Source of the DNA: Paguma larvata
Lineage: Eukaryota; Chordata; Mammalia; Carnivora; Viverridae
Direction of reading: 5' to 3'
DNA: 64,000 nt
NCBI GenBank assembly: GCA_030068075.1
Contig: CM057841.1
Span: forward strand, 7,697,565-7,761,564
Positions within the stretch are counted from its first letter, which is position 1. The number at the start of each line of letters is the position of its first letter. A program made the translations under genes and the position numbers. The notes beneath the pieces are model-generated. The model was not told where the DNA came from, did not search any database, and was given only the letters and a program-made list of their open reading frames with translations. This document shows, one piece after another, positions 12,564 to 24,576 of this stretch.

Positions 12564-15500
12564 ATGTACAGCTTCATGGGTGGTGGCCTCTTCTGTGCCT
12601 GGGTGGGGACCATCCTCCTGGTGGTGGCCACGGCGACAGATCACTGGATGCAGTACCGGCTGTCCGGCTCCTTCGCGCACCAGGGCCTGTGGCGCTATTG
12701 CCTGGGCAGCAAGTGCTACCTGCAGACAGAGAGCATTGGTAAGGCTCTGGGGCCGCAGGCCCTCTCGGGACAGGGGTCAGAGTCCCCCACAGGGCAGAAC
12801 CTTTCCACCTGTTTTGCGAGGGAGAACCGTGTGGCTCAGAGAGGGAAAGGGACCAGCTGAAGATCAGTCAGCATGGAAGGGGCAGAATTCGGATGCCAGT
12901 ATTTTCTTCTAGTACAATTAGGAGATGTACTAGAGGTGAAGTACAGAGGTGACATTTCCTGGCACGAAATAGATGTCAGGTACAGCACTTGGGGCTGAGG
13001 TTGTCAGGATAGCATTTTCTAAGTCTCTGTTGTATATCAAGAACTAGGTTAGGGGGGCACCCGTGCGGCTCAGTCGGTTGAGTGTCCGACTCTTGATTTT
13101 GGCTCAGGTCATGATCTCCCGGTTCGTGAGTTCGAGCCCTGAGTCAGGCTCTCCACTGACAGTGCAGAGCCTTCTTGGGATTCTCTTTTTCCCTCTCTCT
13201 CTGCCTCTCCCCCACTCTCTCTCTCTCTCTCAAAAATAAATAAACACGAAAAAGAAAAAAGAGTTCATTGTTAAAAAGAAAAGAAAAAGAACGAGGTTAG
13301 GTACTGTGGGATACGGAAGCAACGCGGACCCTAAATTTGCTAAATACTGGATGGTAGTTTTTAATACCTACTGTGTGCCAGGCTATGTAATATATGTCTA
13401 TATGTATACGCATATGTATATATGTGTGTGTATATGTGCATATTAGAATATATATGGTAAAAATGGGGATAATAAAAGCTCTTCTGGCATAGGGTTCTTG
13501 AAGCTATATTATAATAATATATGTTACACATATAAAATAATATGTTATATAATATACTATGTATCTCTATTATCTCTCTCCATATATATGTCTACAAAAT
13601 ATATGCACATACACGTATGTACATATATATTTGGAGAGAGATGCTTGCATATATTGTATGCTACATTACATAATATATATTATGTAATATGCATTATATA
13701 TTAACAAATGAATAACATATAATGTTACATATTTTATAGGTACCAAATAGTAGTAGTAGTAGTAGTAATGACTGGTATTTGTTGAATGTTATTGTGTCCT
13801 ACACGCTATTCTAAGAATTTGACATGGATTAATGCCCTTTGGTCTCCCAACACCACTGAAGGTGATATTGTTGTATCTGGAAATAAGACATGAGATTTGC
13901 CCTCAGAAAGCCAAACATTCTCTTTGGGGTGGGGGGTTGGGAGGAGGAGCCAACCCTCCTGAGCCCTTTGACCTGCCGGGATTTCAGCCACCCCATCTCA
14001 CTGAATCCGCCCAGGGGAGGCAGCCGGATGCCCATTTTGCAGGGGGGGTAGATTGAAGCAGGAAGCAGTGGAAAGATTCGCCCTGGCCACCGGGCTCAGA
14101 GCCCAGCCTGCCTCCTGTCTTCACGCCTCCCTTTCGCTTCCAGTGGTCTCAGACACCACACTTGTACCATTTCTCCTGCTTCGGCCTGGGGAGGCCCCGG
14201 GGACACCCACACCCCCTCTATCTTATCTGTGCTGGGGATGGTGGAGAGGGAGGCGCGATGGACGCCTGCAAGTTCATCTGACCTCAAAGCGGAAATGCTC
14301 AGAGACATCATGTCCCCCCCTCCCCCCCCCCCCGATTGCTGGGGATCTGTCCAAGCAGCTAGCTCCCCCCGCATATCACCTGTAACTGGCTCACCCAAAT
14401 CAGAGCAGGGCCAAACCCAGCCACAGCCGTGTGTGTGTACAGAGGTGTTAAAGTTTCTGAAGTGTCTGCCAGGATTTTTTTTTTTAATTAAAAAAAATTT
14501 TTTTAATGTTTATTTTTGAGAGAGAGAGAGACACACACACACAGAGCGCGAGCAGGGGAGGGGCAGAGAGAGAGGGAGACACAGAATCCGAAGCAGGCTC
14601 CAGGCTCTGAGCTGTCGGCACAGAGCCCGAGGCGGGGCTCGAACTCAGAGATCGAGACCGGAGCCGAAGTTGGACTGAGCCACCCCGGCGCCCCGGCGCC
14701 CGCCAGGATTTAAAAATTTGGAGATTTTGCATACGCATCTGGACGTGCAGCTCTCTCTGCGAAGCCCGGTTTTGCGCCTCTGTCCCCGCCCCCGCCCCCA
14801 CCCCCACCCCAGGGAGGGGGGCGTGTGACGGTCAGCTGGGTATGAGCAGTGGCCGTCTCCCTCGAATGCGGTGTGCCAGGCAGGGGCCCCTCGGGAGACA
14901 GAACCCACAGCGTGATTTGAACGGGGCAAATGTTCTCTGAAGAGGGAACCGAGCGGCGGCGGGAACGGGTAACCGGTGTGAACGGCCCGGTTCCCCGCAG
15001 CCCCCACCTCAGCCGGCGCGTCTCTCGCCCTTATTTGCCTCTGCAGGCAGTCCTCAGACACATTTGCGCTTTCCACTCCCGCCTCAGCACAACCATGCGA
15101 AGGACATAGGCTATCACATACTCCGTAAGTCCTCCAGAGATTTTTATTTTTAAAGCAGCCTCTGTGCCCAACGCGGGGCTTGAACTCACCACCCTGAGAC
15201 CAAGCGTTGCATGCTCTACTCACTGAGCCAGCCAGGCGCCCCCAGTCCTCCAGACTTGTTTTAAATTAAAAAAAAAATGTTTATGTACTTATTTTTGAAA
15301 GAATGAGAGACAGCACGTGAGTGGGGGGAGGGGCGGAGAGCGAGAGGGAGACAGAGAATCCCAACCCGACTCTCAGCACGGAGCCTCATGCGGGGCTCGA
15401 ACCCATGAACCGTGAGATCATGCCCTGAGCCAAAATCAAGAGCCAGACGCTTAACGGACTGAGCCACCCCAGGGTCCCCAGACTTTAAAATACCCAGAGG

Positions 15501-16593
15501 CACCTGTGATTTCCCGGCGTTGCCATCACAAAGGACCACAGATTGAGTGGCTTGGACAACAGAAATCCACTGTCTCACAGCTCGGGAGGCTGGAAGTCTA
15601 GTATCAAGGTGATGGGAGAACCGGGTCCTTCTGAGGCTGTGAGGGAGAATGTGCTGCCTGCCTCTCTCCCAGCCTCCGCTGGTTGCCTGGCAGTCTTTGG
15701 CATTCCTTGGAGTGTCCATGCATTGTCCTGATCCCTGCCCTCATCCTTACACGGATGTCTGTCTTTCTCCAAATTTCCCCATTTTTAGAGGCTACAAATC
15801 ATTTTGAATTAGGACTCCGCTCTACTCCGGATGACCTCATCTCAAATAATTACACCTGCGATGACCCTATTTCCAAATAAGGTCACATATGGGGGGGTGT
15901 TAGAGCTTCAACACATGAATTCGGGGGTTGGGGGAGAGACCCAATTCGACCCAACACAGCATCCACGGAGAAACAGCCGCCCGTTTTTCTTGCTGGCGTT
16001 TGCACAAGACGAAAAGACGGCACTCTGCAAAAGAACCAGATTTTTTACTTTTCGGTGGCAGGACCCAAGCTCTGCCCCGGGTGCACAGTTGTCCCATGTG
16101 CTCCGAGAGACAGAAGAGCCAGGCAGTTCGGAGCAAGGGCTTTGGCGCCTGGGTTTCGACGCCAGCCCTACTGCCAGTTATGGGACTCTGGGCAAGTCGC
16201 TTTCCCTCCCCGCCTTGGTTTCTTCACATGAGAAACAGGGTTAAAAATAGAACGTCCAGCACAGGGCTCTTGGAAGGAACAAACAGGCTCCTGCCTGGCG
16301 TGCGTGCAGCTGCTAAACGGAGAATGAGATCATAGCTGTGATTCCCAGGGCGTGTCCTAAAGGGCCAGCCCGGAGCCAAGCGCCGGAGAAGAATGAGGCT
16401 CGGTGCCCCGCACTCGCTTCTTCAGCAGGTGCGCTGAGCACCCACGACGCACGGGCGCTTGGTGCTAGGGATGCTTCCGCGAATGAGAAAGCCAGACCTC
16501 TGTCCTCACGTGACTGAGAAACCAGCGGGGAGACACAGATATAGACAAGTTAAAAATAAATCAAGAGACCACTTTCTTTTTCTTTTTTAAAAG

Positions 16594-16624
<31 letters not shown>

Positions 16625-18818
16625 AGCGCATGGGAGGGGCTGAGAGAGAATCCCAATGCAGAGCCTCACACGGGACTCGAACTCATGAACCTTGAGATCA
16701 TGACCTGAGTCGATACCAAGAGTCGGACCCTCAATCGACTGAGCCACCCAGGCGCCCCTAAACAGGCCGTTTTCAGATCGGGGCAAGTGGCGTTAAGGAA
16801 GCGAAAGAGAGGACAGGAAGTGATTATCAGGAAGGCAGGGGGGATCGGCATTCATTCGTTCATACGGCGGCATTCGTTCGTTCATACGGCAGTTTCTTCG
16901 TCCATCCACGGAACATTTCTCCTGCCCGTTTGCAAACCAAACTGGTGCCGGGGTTATTCGGGATACGAAATCCTCGGGCAAGGCTCAGGCTGGAAGGGGA
17001 AACAGTCACAACCCAGAGCAGGGGGAAGGGTGTTGCCCAGGCCTGAAAGGGTGCTTCCTAGAGGGGATCGGGGAGCAGGGCTGCGGAAGACCCATAGGAG
17101 TTCGCCAGGTGAAGAGGCGGAGGGGCAGCTGGGTCAGGGATGGGGAGAAGGGCCCGGGGTTCGGCCCTCGGAGGTAGCAGTGCTCACCGCCGAGGGCAGG
17201 GGTGACAGGGGACTGACCTTCCGGTGCTACCACAGCTTACTGGAATGCCACCCGGGCCTTCATGATCCTGTCCTCCCTGTGCGCCACCTCGGGCATCATC
17301 ATGGGCATCCTGGCCTTTGCGCAGCAGCCCGCCTTCACGCGCCTCTCGCGGCCCTTCTCCGCCGGCATCCTGTTTTTCGCCTCCAGTGAGTGGACCCCCC
17401 CTCTCCCCGCCCTCCTCTCCCCACTCCCCTCCCCGCCCATTTCCGTCCCGAACCCCACTCTCATCCCGGTTCCGCCATCCTCGGCTCGCCCCGACCCCGG
17501 CGCCCACTCTGAGTCCGGTGCTAACGCCCCCTGCCGGCCAGCCTCTTCGGACCCCAGCTGCGACCCCGCCGCTCAGTTCCGGCACTAACCGCCCGGCGCT
17601 GGCGTCACACCCCACGGGCTTAAGGGCGCCACCGCCCACAAGGCTGCCCCTGCGTCGGTTGCAGGTGGCGTCCCCAAGCCCATCAGCACTTGGGACCAAC
17701 GGGCTACACATGCAGGGGTTCCTGGGACCCAGTCAGGTTCAAACATTTGCCAGAAGAACTCACAGAAGGCAGGGAAGCACTACGCGTCCAATCACAGAGC
17801 TATGATAAAGGCAGCACCGGCTCAATCAAGAGAGGTGTACGGTGAAGCCTGAGAGAGTCTTGAAGGCAGAACTTCTGCACCCTCCCCCCCCCACCAACGG
17901 GCCTCCCTGGGGGGATCAGGGCACACACCCCCCCAAGCACATCCACGTGTCCCTCAGCCAGGAAGCTCCAGCGCACTCCGTCGTCGAGGTCGAGGCACAA
18001 TTGATGGAGTCACCGGTCCTATGACTGCGCGTAATCTCTAGCTTCCTCCCCCAGAGGTTGGTCTGATGCCAAGTGGCTCAAAGCCCCACCCGTCTGTTCT
18101 GTTCCCGAGGCCGGCCTTTCTGGTGGCCAGTTCCTTCCTAGTGCCATCTCAGCTCATCGGTGTAAATTCATGTCGGTCCGAGAGGCTCTGCAGGAAGGAA
18201 GACACTCCTATCACCCAGGAAATCCCCAGGGTTTGGCGGCTTCCTTCCAGGAACCAGAGCCCAGGCCCAGCCCAGACAAATTCATCACTGCACAGCGCAG
18301 CCCTGGCCCATCCCCACCCCAACCTTCCGCCCTCCCCCTTCCTCAGTCTCATTCCCACCCTCACCTGCAACCCCCCCACCTCCCCCCACCTTCTCTCCCC
18401 AGCCTTTTTTGTCCTGTTGGCCTTGGCCATTTACACTGGAGTCACTGTCAGCTTCCTCGGTCGCCGCTTCGGGGACTGGCGTTTTTCCTGGTCTTACATC
18501 CTGGGCTGGGTGGCCTTGCTCATGACCTTCTTCGCAGGTACGGGGCCCTGGGGGGCGGGAAGGGCACGGCAGAGGGGGCGGCCCTCTAGAGGGCAAGATG
18601 ATAGGTGTCCCACACGGGGCTCCCGGCTCGGAGCGACAAGGTGACTCCCGGTCCTGCAGACGCCCCGGGAGAAAGGGAGTGCGGTGTCAGGGTCTCGGGC
18701 TGGGGAGTCCAGCCTAGGAGGACTCGGGGAGTCAACCGGGATCTCTTCTCCCACAGGGATTTTCTACATGTGTGCCTACCGGATGCACGAATGTCGGCGC
18801 CTGTCGGCTCCCCGCTGA
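12564..18818 (+). CDS. LIM2: Lens fibre membrane intrinsic protein MP20 (LIM2)
   Basis: Coding exons are 12564-12738, 17236-17385, 18403-18537 and 18757-18818, all joined in phase 1, giving 173 residues, exactly the usual length. The start ATG follows a CCATAG acceptor at 12558, so an upstream non-coding exon is expected; a donor CAG/GTAGGG at 12234 is a candidate. MP20 is a four-pass protein of the PMP22/claudin family in eye-lens fibre membranes, with roles in cell junctions and lens clarity. Membrane segments lie near residues 4-24, 67-87, 101-122 and 140-161. The first outer loop has the family signature W28, GLW (41-43), C46 and C51. W43 is C-mannosylated in bovine MP20. The sequon NAT is at 62-64. 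F105, mutated in a human cataract family, is conserved. The tail reads LSAPR, with alanine where other mammals have Thr171. The gene is intact. Confidence 0.97.
13053..13262 (+). mobile_element. Cat-type SINE in LIM2 intron 1
   Basis: AAGAACTAGGTTAGG before and AGAACGAGGTTAGG after suggest a target-site duplication. Confidence 0.9.
13391..13740. repeat. AT-rich low-complexity tract in LIM2 intron 1
   Basis: Runs of TATATA, TATGTA and ATAATA fill this stretch. It includes a perfect 24-bp palindrome at 13665-13688 (half site ATTACATAATAT). Confidence 0.85.
13751..13768. repeat. (TAG)n microsatellite
   Basis: Six TAG or AGT steps in a row at the edge of the AT-rich tract. Confidence 0.8.
14476..14700 (-). 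mobile_element. Cat-type SINE, reverse, LIM2 intron 1
   Basis: GCCAGGATTT occurs at both borders (14468 and 14702), the duplicated target. Confidence 0.92.
15138..15243 (-). mobile_element. Older short carnivore SINE, reverse
   Basis: AACGCGGGGCTTGAACTCAC to GAGCCAGCCAGGCGCCCC. AGTCCTCCAGA repeats on both sides (15127 and 15243). Confidence 0.88.
15260..15480 (-). mobile_element. Cat-type SINE, reverse
   Basis: Flanked by CCAGACTT (15250) and CCCAGACTTTAAA (15478), a probable target-site duplication. Confidence 0.9.
15505..15962 (-). mobile_element. MLT1-like LTR (ERVL-MaLR), reverse
   Basis: Read on the - strand it starts TGTGTTGGGTCGAATTG, has TGACCTTATTTGGAAATAGG, and ends near TTGTGATGGCAACGCC, the layout of an MLT1 solo LTR. 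No coding part is present. These LTRs predate the split of placental orders. Confidence 0.75.
16140..16340 (+). mobile_element. MIRb-type old SINE in LIM2 intron 1
   Basis: TGGGACTCTGGGCAAGTCGC to GGTTTCTTCACATGAGAAAC is a MIR core. Confidence 0.7.
16573..16758 (-). mobile_element. Cat-type SINE, reverse
   Basis: T-rich left end and full reversed head, in LIM2 intron 1. Confidence 0.9.
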
Positions 18819-19308
18819 GCCCAATGTACCCCGACCTCATCTGGAAGTTAAAACGGGGTCACTGAAAAGGAGGGGGAGGGTCTAGAGGCTGCAATCCTGG
18901 TTCCTGTGGGCAGCAGGGGGCCCAGTTCTGGACTCCGGGTGGGGGGGGCCTCTGATTTCTGCGACCCAAGGGGGAAGGAGGAAGAGGGGGGCCTGGTGGG
19001 AGGCAGTTGAGAAGACCCGAGGTCCAGCCCGTGAAGGGGGGTGTTAGAGAAATGGAATCTTCATTAGAGCGACTTTTTGAGAGGCTAATGAAACTGACGT
19101 GAAATTACTCAAGCGTGGTTCCTGAGGGGTCGGGGCAGTGGGAGGCGTGAGTGGTGGGTGGTGTGGGGTCACTCTACTCCTGCGGCCTCACCCACTCAGT
19201 TTTTGTGGGGACGGGGACAGACATCAATCACGCAGTCCCCACCCAGGGGTTAACTACCCTTCAACTTCGAGGAAACTCATGTGTCGGTCCAGTTCTGACG
19301 GCAATTCT

Positions 19309-19336
19309 GGTGTGTGTGTGTGTGTGTGTGTGTGTT
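19309..19336. repeat. (TG)n microsatellite
   Basis: About 14 TG steps directly before a reverse SINE whose head is an (AG)n run. Confidence 0.9.
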
Positions 19337-19542
19337 TAATGTTCATTTAGAGAGAGAGAGAGAGAGAGAGAGAGCGCGCACACACACTGGGAAGGGGCAG
19401 AGAGAGAGGGAAACAGAGGATCTGAAGCAGGCTCCGCGTTGTCAGCACAGAGCCTGATGGGGGGGGCCTGAACCCACAAACCGCAAGATCATGACCCGAG
19501 CTGAAGTCCAGCACTTAAAACGACTGAGCCCCAGGCACCCCT
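19337..19542 (-). mobile_element. Cat-type SINE, reverse
   Basis: It follows the (TG)n run; its middle has a long (AG)n. Confidence 0.88.
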
Positions 19543-20569
19543 CATATTTTGTTACCCACATCACCAAGCAACTCACTTCCGACACTGTCTGTGCGGAGGG
19601 TAGCATCAGTTCCTTCAGGTGAGGGGCTCAGTCCTAAAGCCTGCCCCCCCCACCTCTGCCTCGGATGCTGTCACAAGTGCAGGTGGTCACCCGGGCTTCT
19701 GGTCCACCGGCAGTAGACTGGCGGTCTCCCTAACTCTCTCCTGGGCTTCGGTTAATTTGCTAGAGCAGCTCACAGAACTCAGGGAAACATCCTACTTGCT
19801 AGATCACCAGTTTACCGAAAGAGGATATAACTCGGGATCAGGCGGACAGAAGGGATGCACGGGGCAAGGTGTGGGGAAAGGGCGAGGGGCTTCCCCGCCC
19901 TCCCCAGGGGACCCCTCTCCCCATTACCCCCGCGTTCACCGACCTGGAAGCTCTCTGAACCCACTCCTCTTGGGGTTTCCTGGCGACTTCACCCCAAAGG
20001 CGTCATCACTGACCGCGGGCGATTCTCAGTCTCCAGCCCCTCCCTCCCCAGGTTGGGGGCTGGGACGGAAACTTCCAACCATCTAGTCACGTGGTTGGTT
20101 CCCCTGGCAACCTGCCCCCACCCTCGGGTGCTTTCGGTGAGTCGCCTCATTAGCGTAACAAATAACACCTTCAAGGCTCTCATCCCCTGTGAAATTCCAA
20201 GGCTTTTAGCAGCTGCGTGCCGGGAACAGGACGAAGACCAAATATATCCAATTTCTTATTTTTAATCAGCATAGCAGTGAGATAACAGGATAAAGGAAAA
20301 GATCCGCGCAGAAAAGCCACCTCGCTGTCCACTCCCACCAGGGAGCTCTCCTAACCGCCCCTCGCCTCCCCGGATGGACCCCTCTGGCTGGAAACACCCC
20401 GTCTCCCATCTGCACCCCCTCTTGCGCCTGCCTGTTCGCACACCATTCATGACCTTGAACTTCTCATTCATTCACTCGTTATTTCGTTCGATAAGCTGAT
20501 GCTCCTTGCCGTGAGATTTACGGATCTCTCTCATAAAATAATAAGACTATTTAGCAAGGCCGGTACTAA

Positions 20570-20800
20570 TGATAAGAATATTAATTAGAGCTTGCGCTCA
20601 AACTGTCATGGTAATAGAGCCTTACTCCCTAGAACTATTTATTGGGGCCTCCACAAGTAACAATAGTAACGTATTTATAGAGGCCTCCTCTAATAATAAC
20701 GGCAATTGAGGCCATCTCTAATAATAATTTATTGAGGCCTATTTAAGTGGACATATTTACCGAGGCTTATGCCGGTAGTCATATTTATAGTGCGTTTGTT
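20570..20800 (+). repeat. Old degenerate tandem repeat, about 26-36-bp unit
   Basis: Five units share the form TTTATTGAGGCCT plus CTAATAATAA, with the GAGGC core near 20644, 20680, 20708, 20734 and 20762. The stretch is AT-rich and stands out from its GC-rich surroundings. Confidence 0.6.
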
Positions 20801-21185
20801 TTCTTTCTGGCAATACTAATGATGTTGTAACTCCAGACTCCTCTCTACCATCCACTTGAGAAGAAGAGGCGTCTCCGATCTCAAATCTCAGGTGTCCTGG
20901 TCTCCCCCACCTCCCTCACTGACTTCCCATCTTGCTCCAGAATCCTCCTGCTGTTCCAGCCAAGAATGTTGGGGTCGCCCTCAGCTGCTTTGTTTCATCC
21001 CACCTCCCACACCTGATGCCTCGGCAAGTAGCCTTGGCTCTACCTTAAAAATGTGCCCACAGTTTCACTCCTTGCTCATCTAGTTACCCTGCTGATCTGG
21101 GCTCACCCGGCTTCGGGCCACAGCCTCTCAACCAGCTCTGTCACTGCTCCTACCCGTGGCCTGCCCGCTGCGGTCCTTTCTCTAT

Positions 21186-21410
21186 GCATTTAAAAATACT
21201 TTAAGTTTATTTATTTATTTTGAGAGAGAGAGAGAAAGCACGCAAGCAGGGTAGGGGCAGAGAGAGAGAGGGAGAGAGAGAATCCCGAGCAGACTCTGCA
21301 TCGACAGTGTGGAGCCCGATTTGGGGCTCGAACTCATGAACCGTGAGATCATGAGCCAAACCAAAGTCAAGAGCCAGATGCCTAACTGACGGAGCCACCC
21401 AGGTGTCCCT
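21186..21410 (-). mobile_element. Cat-type SINE, reverse
   Basis: CTATGCATTTA before and CTACACAGCATTTA after point to a duplicated target. Confidence 0.88.
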
Positions 21411-21884
21411 CTACACAGCATTTACAGGGATTTTTGTTAAAGCATGATTCAAATCACGTCACCCTTCTCTAAACAACCCCCACGCCACCCCCCCTGGCTG
21501 CCAGCTCAGATGAACAGCTAGTCTATCAAGGTCATACAAGGTGCCCCACGTTCCAGATCCTGCCACCTCTTTGACTGAACCCTCCCTCCCTCCCCGCCGT
21601 TCAGGGGTCCACCAAGACCACCTTCAGTTTCAACGATTCGCTAGAAGGAACCACGGGAAAGCTGTTAGCACTCGTGGTGGTTACAGATTGTCATAGTGAA
21701 GGGGTACAGAGCAAACCGGCCAAGGGAAAACGGTCACAGGCAGCGTCCAGGAGACCAGATGCCAGCTTCCGACGGAGTCACACAGCCGGCACTCACTGCT
21801 TCCGCCAACAGTGTGCGCAGAGTACAGCCAGCCAGGGGAGCTCCCCCCGAGCCTCGGTGTCCAGGGGAACTACTGCCTTTGAAC

Positions 21885-22110
21885 AATTTTTATTTTTTTT
21901 AATGTTTGTTTATTTTTGAGAGAGTGAGAGACAGAGCATGAGTGGGGGAGGAGCAGAGAGAGAGAGGGAGACACAGAATCCGAAGCAGGCTCCAGGCTCT
22001 GAGCCGTCAGCACAGAGCCCGATGCGGGGCTCGAACTTGCAGACCGTGAGATCATAACCTGAGCTGAGGTTGGCCGCTTAACTGACTGAGCCACCCAGGC
22101 GCCTCCCCCC
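21885..22110 (-). mobile_element. Cat-type SINE, reverse
   Basis: T-rich tail and complete reversed head ending CACCCAGGCGCCTC. Confidence 0.9.
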
Positions 22111-22264
22111 GCCCTGCTTCCCTGCCTTTGCTTCTCCACAGCACTTTTCACAGTCATACTATTTTTCTTAGATATCAGGTTTGCCTGTCTTCCCAGCTGG
22201 AACGTAGGTGTTTTCGAGGCGGAGATTTGTGTCTGTTTTAGGTTACCTCCGGATTGTCACTGTT

Positions 22265-22445
22265 GGAGGTGCCTGGGGGGCTCAGTCAGTTGAGCGTCTG
22301 ACTTTGGCTCAGGTCCTGATCTCACCGTTGGTGGGTCTGAGCCCGGCCTTGGGCTCTGTGCTGACAGGTCGGAGCCTGGAGTCTGCTTTGAATTCCGTGT
22401 GTGTCTCTCTCTCAAAGATAAACATTAAAATTTTTTTTAAAAAAG
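22265..22445 (+). mobile_element. Cat-type SINE, shortened middle
   Basis: The CT-rich part is reduced to GTGTGTCTCTCTCTCAAAG. Confidence 0.88.
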
Positions 22446-22571
22446 ATTAGATAGAAAGCTTTTAGATTGTCAGTGTTTATAAGACAGACTGGCATATGGT
22501 AATCACTCAAAAGAATATTTGTTATAATATATTTATTCAGGCCAAATGACAACACTATCAACTTAGAAAAT

Positions 22572-22602
22572 TATATATACATACATACATACATACATAC
22601 AT
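22572..22602. repeat. (CATA)n microsatellite
   Basis: Six to seven ATAC/CATA steps within AT-rich sequence. Confidence 0.9.
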
Positions 22603-22641
22603 ATACACACACATATATATTTAATTCAAAATAAATTAAAA

Positions 22642-22767
22642 GGAGCACCGGGATGGCTCAGTCGGTTAAGCATCCAACTCTTGATTTCAGTTCAGGTCAT
22701 GAATTTCCAGTTTGTGAGTTTGAGCACTGCATCGGGCTCTGCACTGACAGCGTGGAGCCTGCTTGGG

Positions 22768-22807
<40 letters not shown>

Positions 22808-22895
22808 TCTCTCCCCCCCTCAGTCCCTTCCCCACTCGTGTGCATGTGAGCACTCTCTTTCTCAAAATAAATATTTTTGAAAAATAAAATAAAGG
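22642..22895 (+). mobile_element. Cat-type SINE
   Basis: Head GAGCACCGGGATGGCTCAG with an expanded (TC)n middle. Confidence 0.9.
22770..22806. repeat. (TC)n microsatellite inside a SINE tail
   Basis: The CT-rich middle of the SINE at 22642-22895 has expanded to about 18 TC steps. Confidence 0.85.
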
Positions 22896-23010
22896 GAAAG
22901 AGCATATAACCCGTTTGTAAATTATAGGTTACACAACTGGAAAACATTACTTTTCTGTAGATAATATACAAAACACATGTATTGCCTGATTTGCATATGG
23001 TAGCAGATTT

Positions 23011-23240
23011 TTTATTTAAAAATTTTTTTTAATGTTTTATTTTTGAGAGAGAGAGAGGGAGAGAGACCGAGCACAGGCAAGGGAGGGGCAGAGAGAGAGG
23101 GAGACACAGAATCCGAAGCAGGCTCCAGGCTCTGAGCCGTCAGCACAGAGCCCGACGCGGGGCTCGAACTCATGGACTGCGAGATCATGACCTGAGCCGA
23201 AGTTGGACACTTCACCGACTAAATCATCCGGCTGCCCTTG
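23011..23240 (-). mobile_element. Cat-type SINE, reverse
   Basis: TGGTAGCAGAT occurs at 22998 and again at 23239, a clear target-site duplication. Confidence 0.93.
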
Positions 23241-23249
23241 GTAGCAGAT

Positions 23250-23440
23250 ATTTTTATTACTATTTTCTTAAGTTTATTTATTTTCAGAGAGAGAGAGCGA
23301 GAGAGAGAGAATCCCCAACTGGCTCCACACTGTCAGCACAGAACCAGACATGGGGCTCGATCTCACAAACCCATGAGGTCATGACCTGAGAGAAATGAAG
23401 AGTCGGATGCTTAACCAACTGAACCGCCCAAGTGTGCCAA
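23250..23440 (-). mobile_element. Cat-type SINE, reverse, diverged
   Basis: The reversed head reads CCGCCCAAGTGTGCC, with several changes. Confidence 0.85.
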
Positions 23441-23552
23441 GATTTTTATTTTTTATTTTTTTAAGTAATTTCTACACACAGTGTGGGCCTTGAACTTGCA
23501 ACTCTGAGATCAAGAGTGGGATGCTCTTCTGACGGAGCCAGCCAGGCGCCCC
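23441..23552 (-). mobile_element. Older short carnivore SINE, reverse
   Basis: AGTAATTTCTACACACAGTG to GAGCCAGCCAGGCGCCCC. Third of three reverse SINEs in a row. Confidence 0.85.
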
Positions 23553-24576
23553 TCAGCTCACCCTTCTTAGCGGACGGTTTCCATCTGAATGTTCTTTATT
23601 TGTTACATCAGAGTGGATACATTAAGCTAGATTCTACTAGACAACTAGACCAACAGATTTAGTACCTTCTTATCATCATAACAGACTGCATTACATATTA
23701 TTAATAGAGCAGGCGCCTCAGTAAAAGGAGGGCATCTTCCGTAATAACGGTTTATAAGCAGCGTTCACTTCTTCACGACAGCGTAGATTCAGCGAGAGTG
23801 AGGGTCTCCTGTGCCTTGCGCACCAGTGTCTCCCCAGGGCCTGGCATGCTGAACTATAAGAGGCGCTGGTTGAATTATTTCCAGAGGCCTTCTATGGGCC
23901 AGGCCCCATGCTGGGACCCGGGGGCCCCAAATTAATCAGACCTCGTTCCTGCCTTGGAGTTCTTGAGGTCTGAGGACATATGGAAAGCGGCAGAAGGAGA
24001 GACACTTTGGATTAAGCCAAGTAAAGAAGCTTCTGGGAGATAATAATTGGGCTAGGGGTGGGGAATGGCGTCCTGGACTGAGGATAGAGCCTTGGGATTG
24101 GAGGACCTCAGCTCTGAAGACACAACCAATAGAATAAAAAGACCAGGGGTCTAGGTGGTCCAGGTGGACCTGGGGACTGGGCAGAGCTTCTGAGGGATGG
24201 AGCCTCAGAAGGAATTCCCTGGGTCTGGGAGAGGCTGGAGAAAGTTAGAAGGAACTGAGGTGATTTGGAAACACTAGTGGCACTTGGACAAGACTGGTAG
24301 AGACCCAAGGAGACCAACAACCGGAACGACGTTGAGAAGATGGGGACGTGGGGTCTTGAGCAAAGCTTCAGAGCACACATCTTGTCAAGAAAAAAGATGG
24401 AAGTTCTGGAGGACAATACCATCTTCGACGTCACGTCAGCTGATTCAGGCTCTCCTGGCGGTCATAGTCTGTCCCTACTGGCTTGAGGGACATCTTCCCA
24501 AGGGCACCAAGAACCTGAGCCTACAGTCAGCCTGTGATGCCGACGAGTGCAGAAGCCCGTTGGAGCCTGGTGCGGC

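Larger units (their letters stand above)
18819..20569. other. Between LIM2 and NKG7, left part: no gene seen
   Basis: It follows the LIM2 stop and should hold its 3' untranslated region, but no AATAAA was found near the stop. The rest is a microsatellite, one SINE and unique sequence. Confidence 0.5.
20801..24576. other. Between LIM2 and NKG7, middle part: repeats only
   Basis: Eight SINEs (listed singly) and unique stretches at 20830-21185, 21411-21884 and 23560-24576, without recognisable exons. Confidence 0.5.

Noticed and set aside
22208..22450. Many 60-110-codon frames with phrases like SVERLTLAQV or SSSPALGSVL
   Set aside because: They are translations of SINE sequence and recur wherever a SINE lies.
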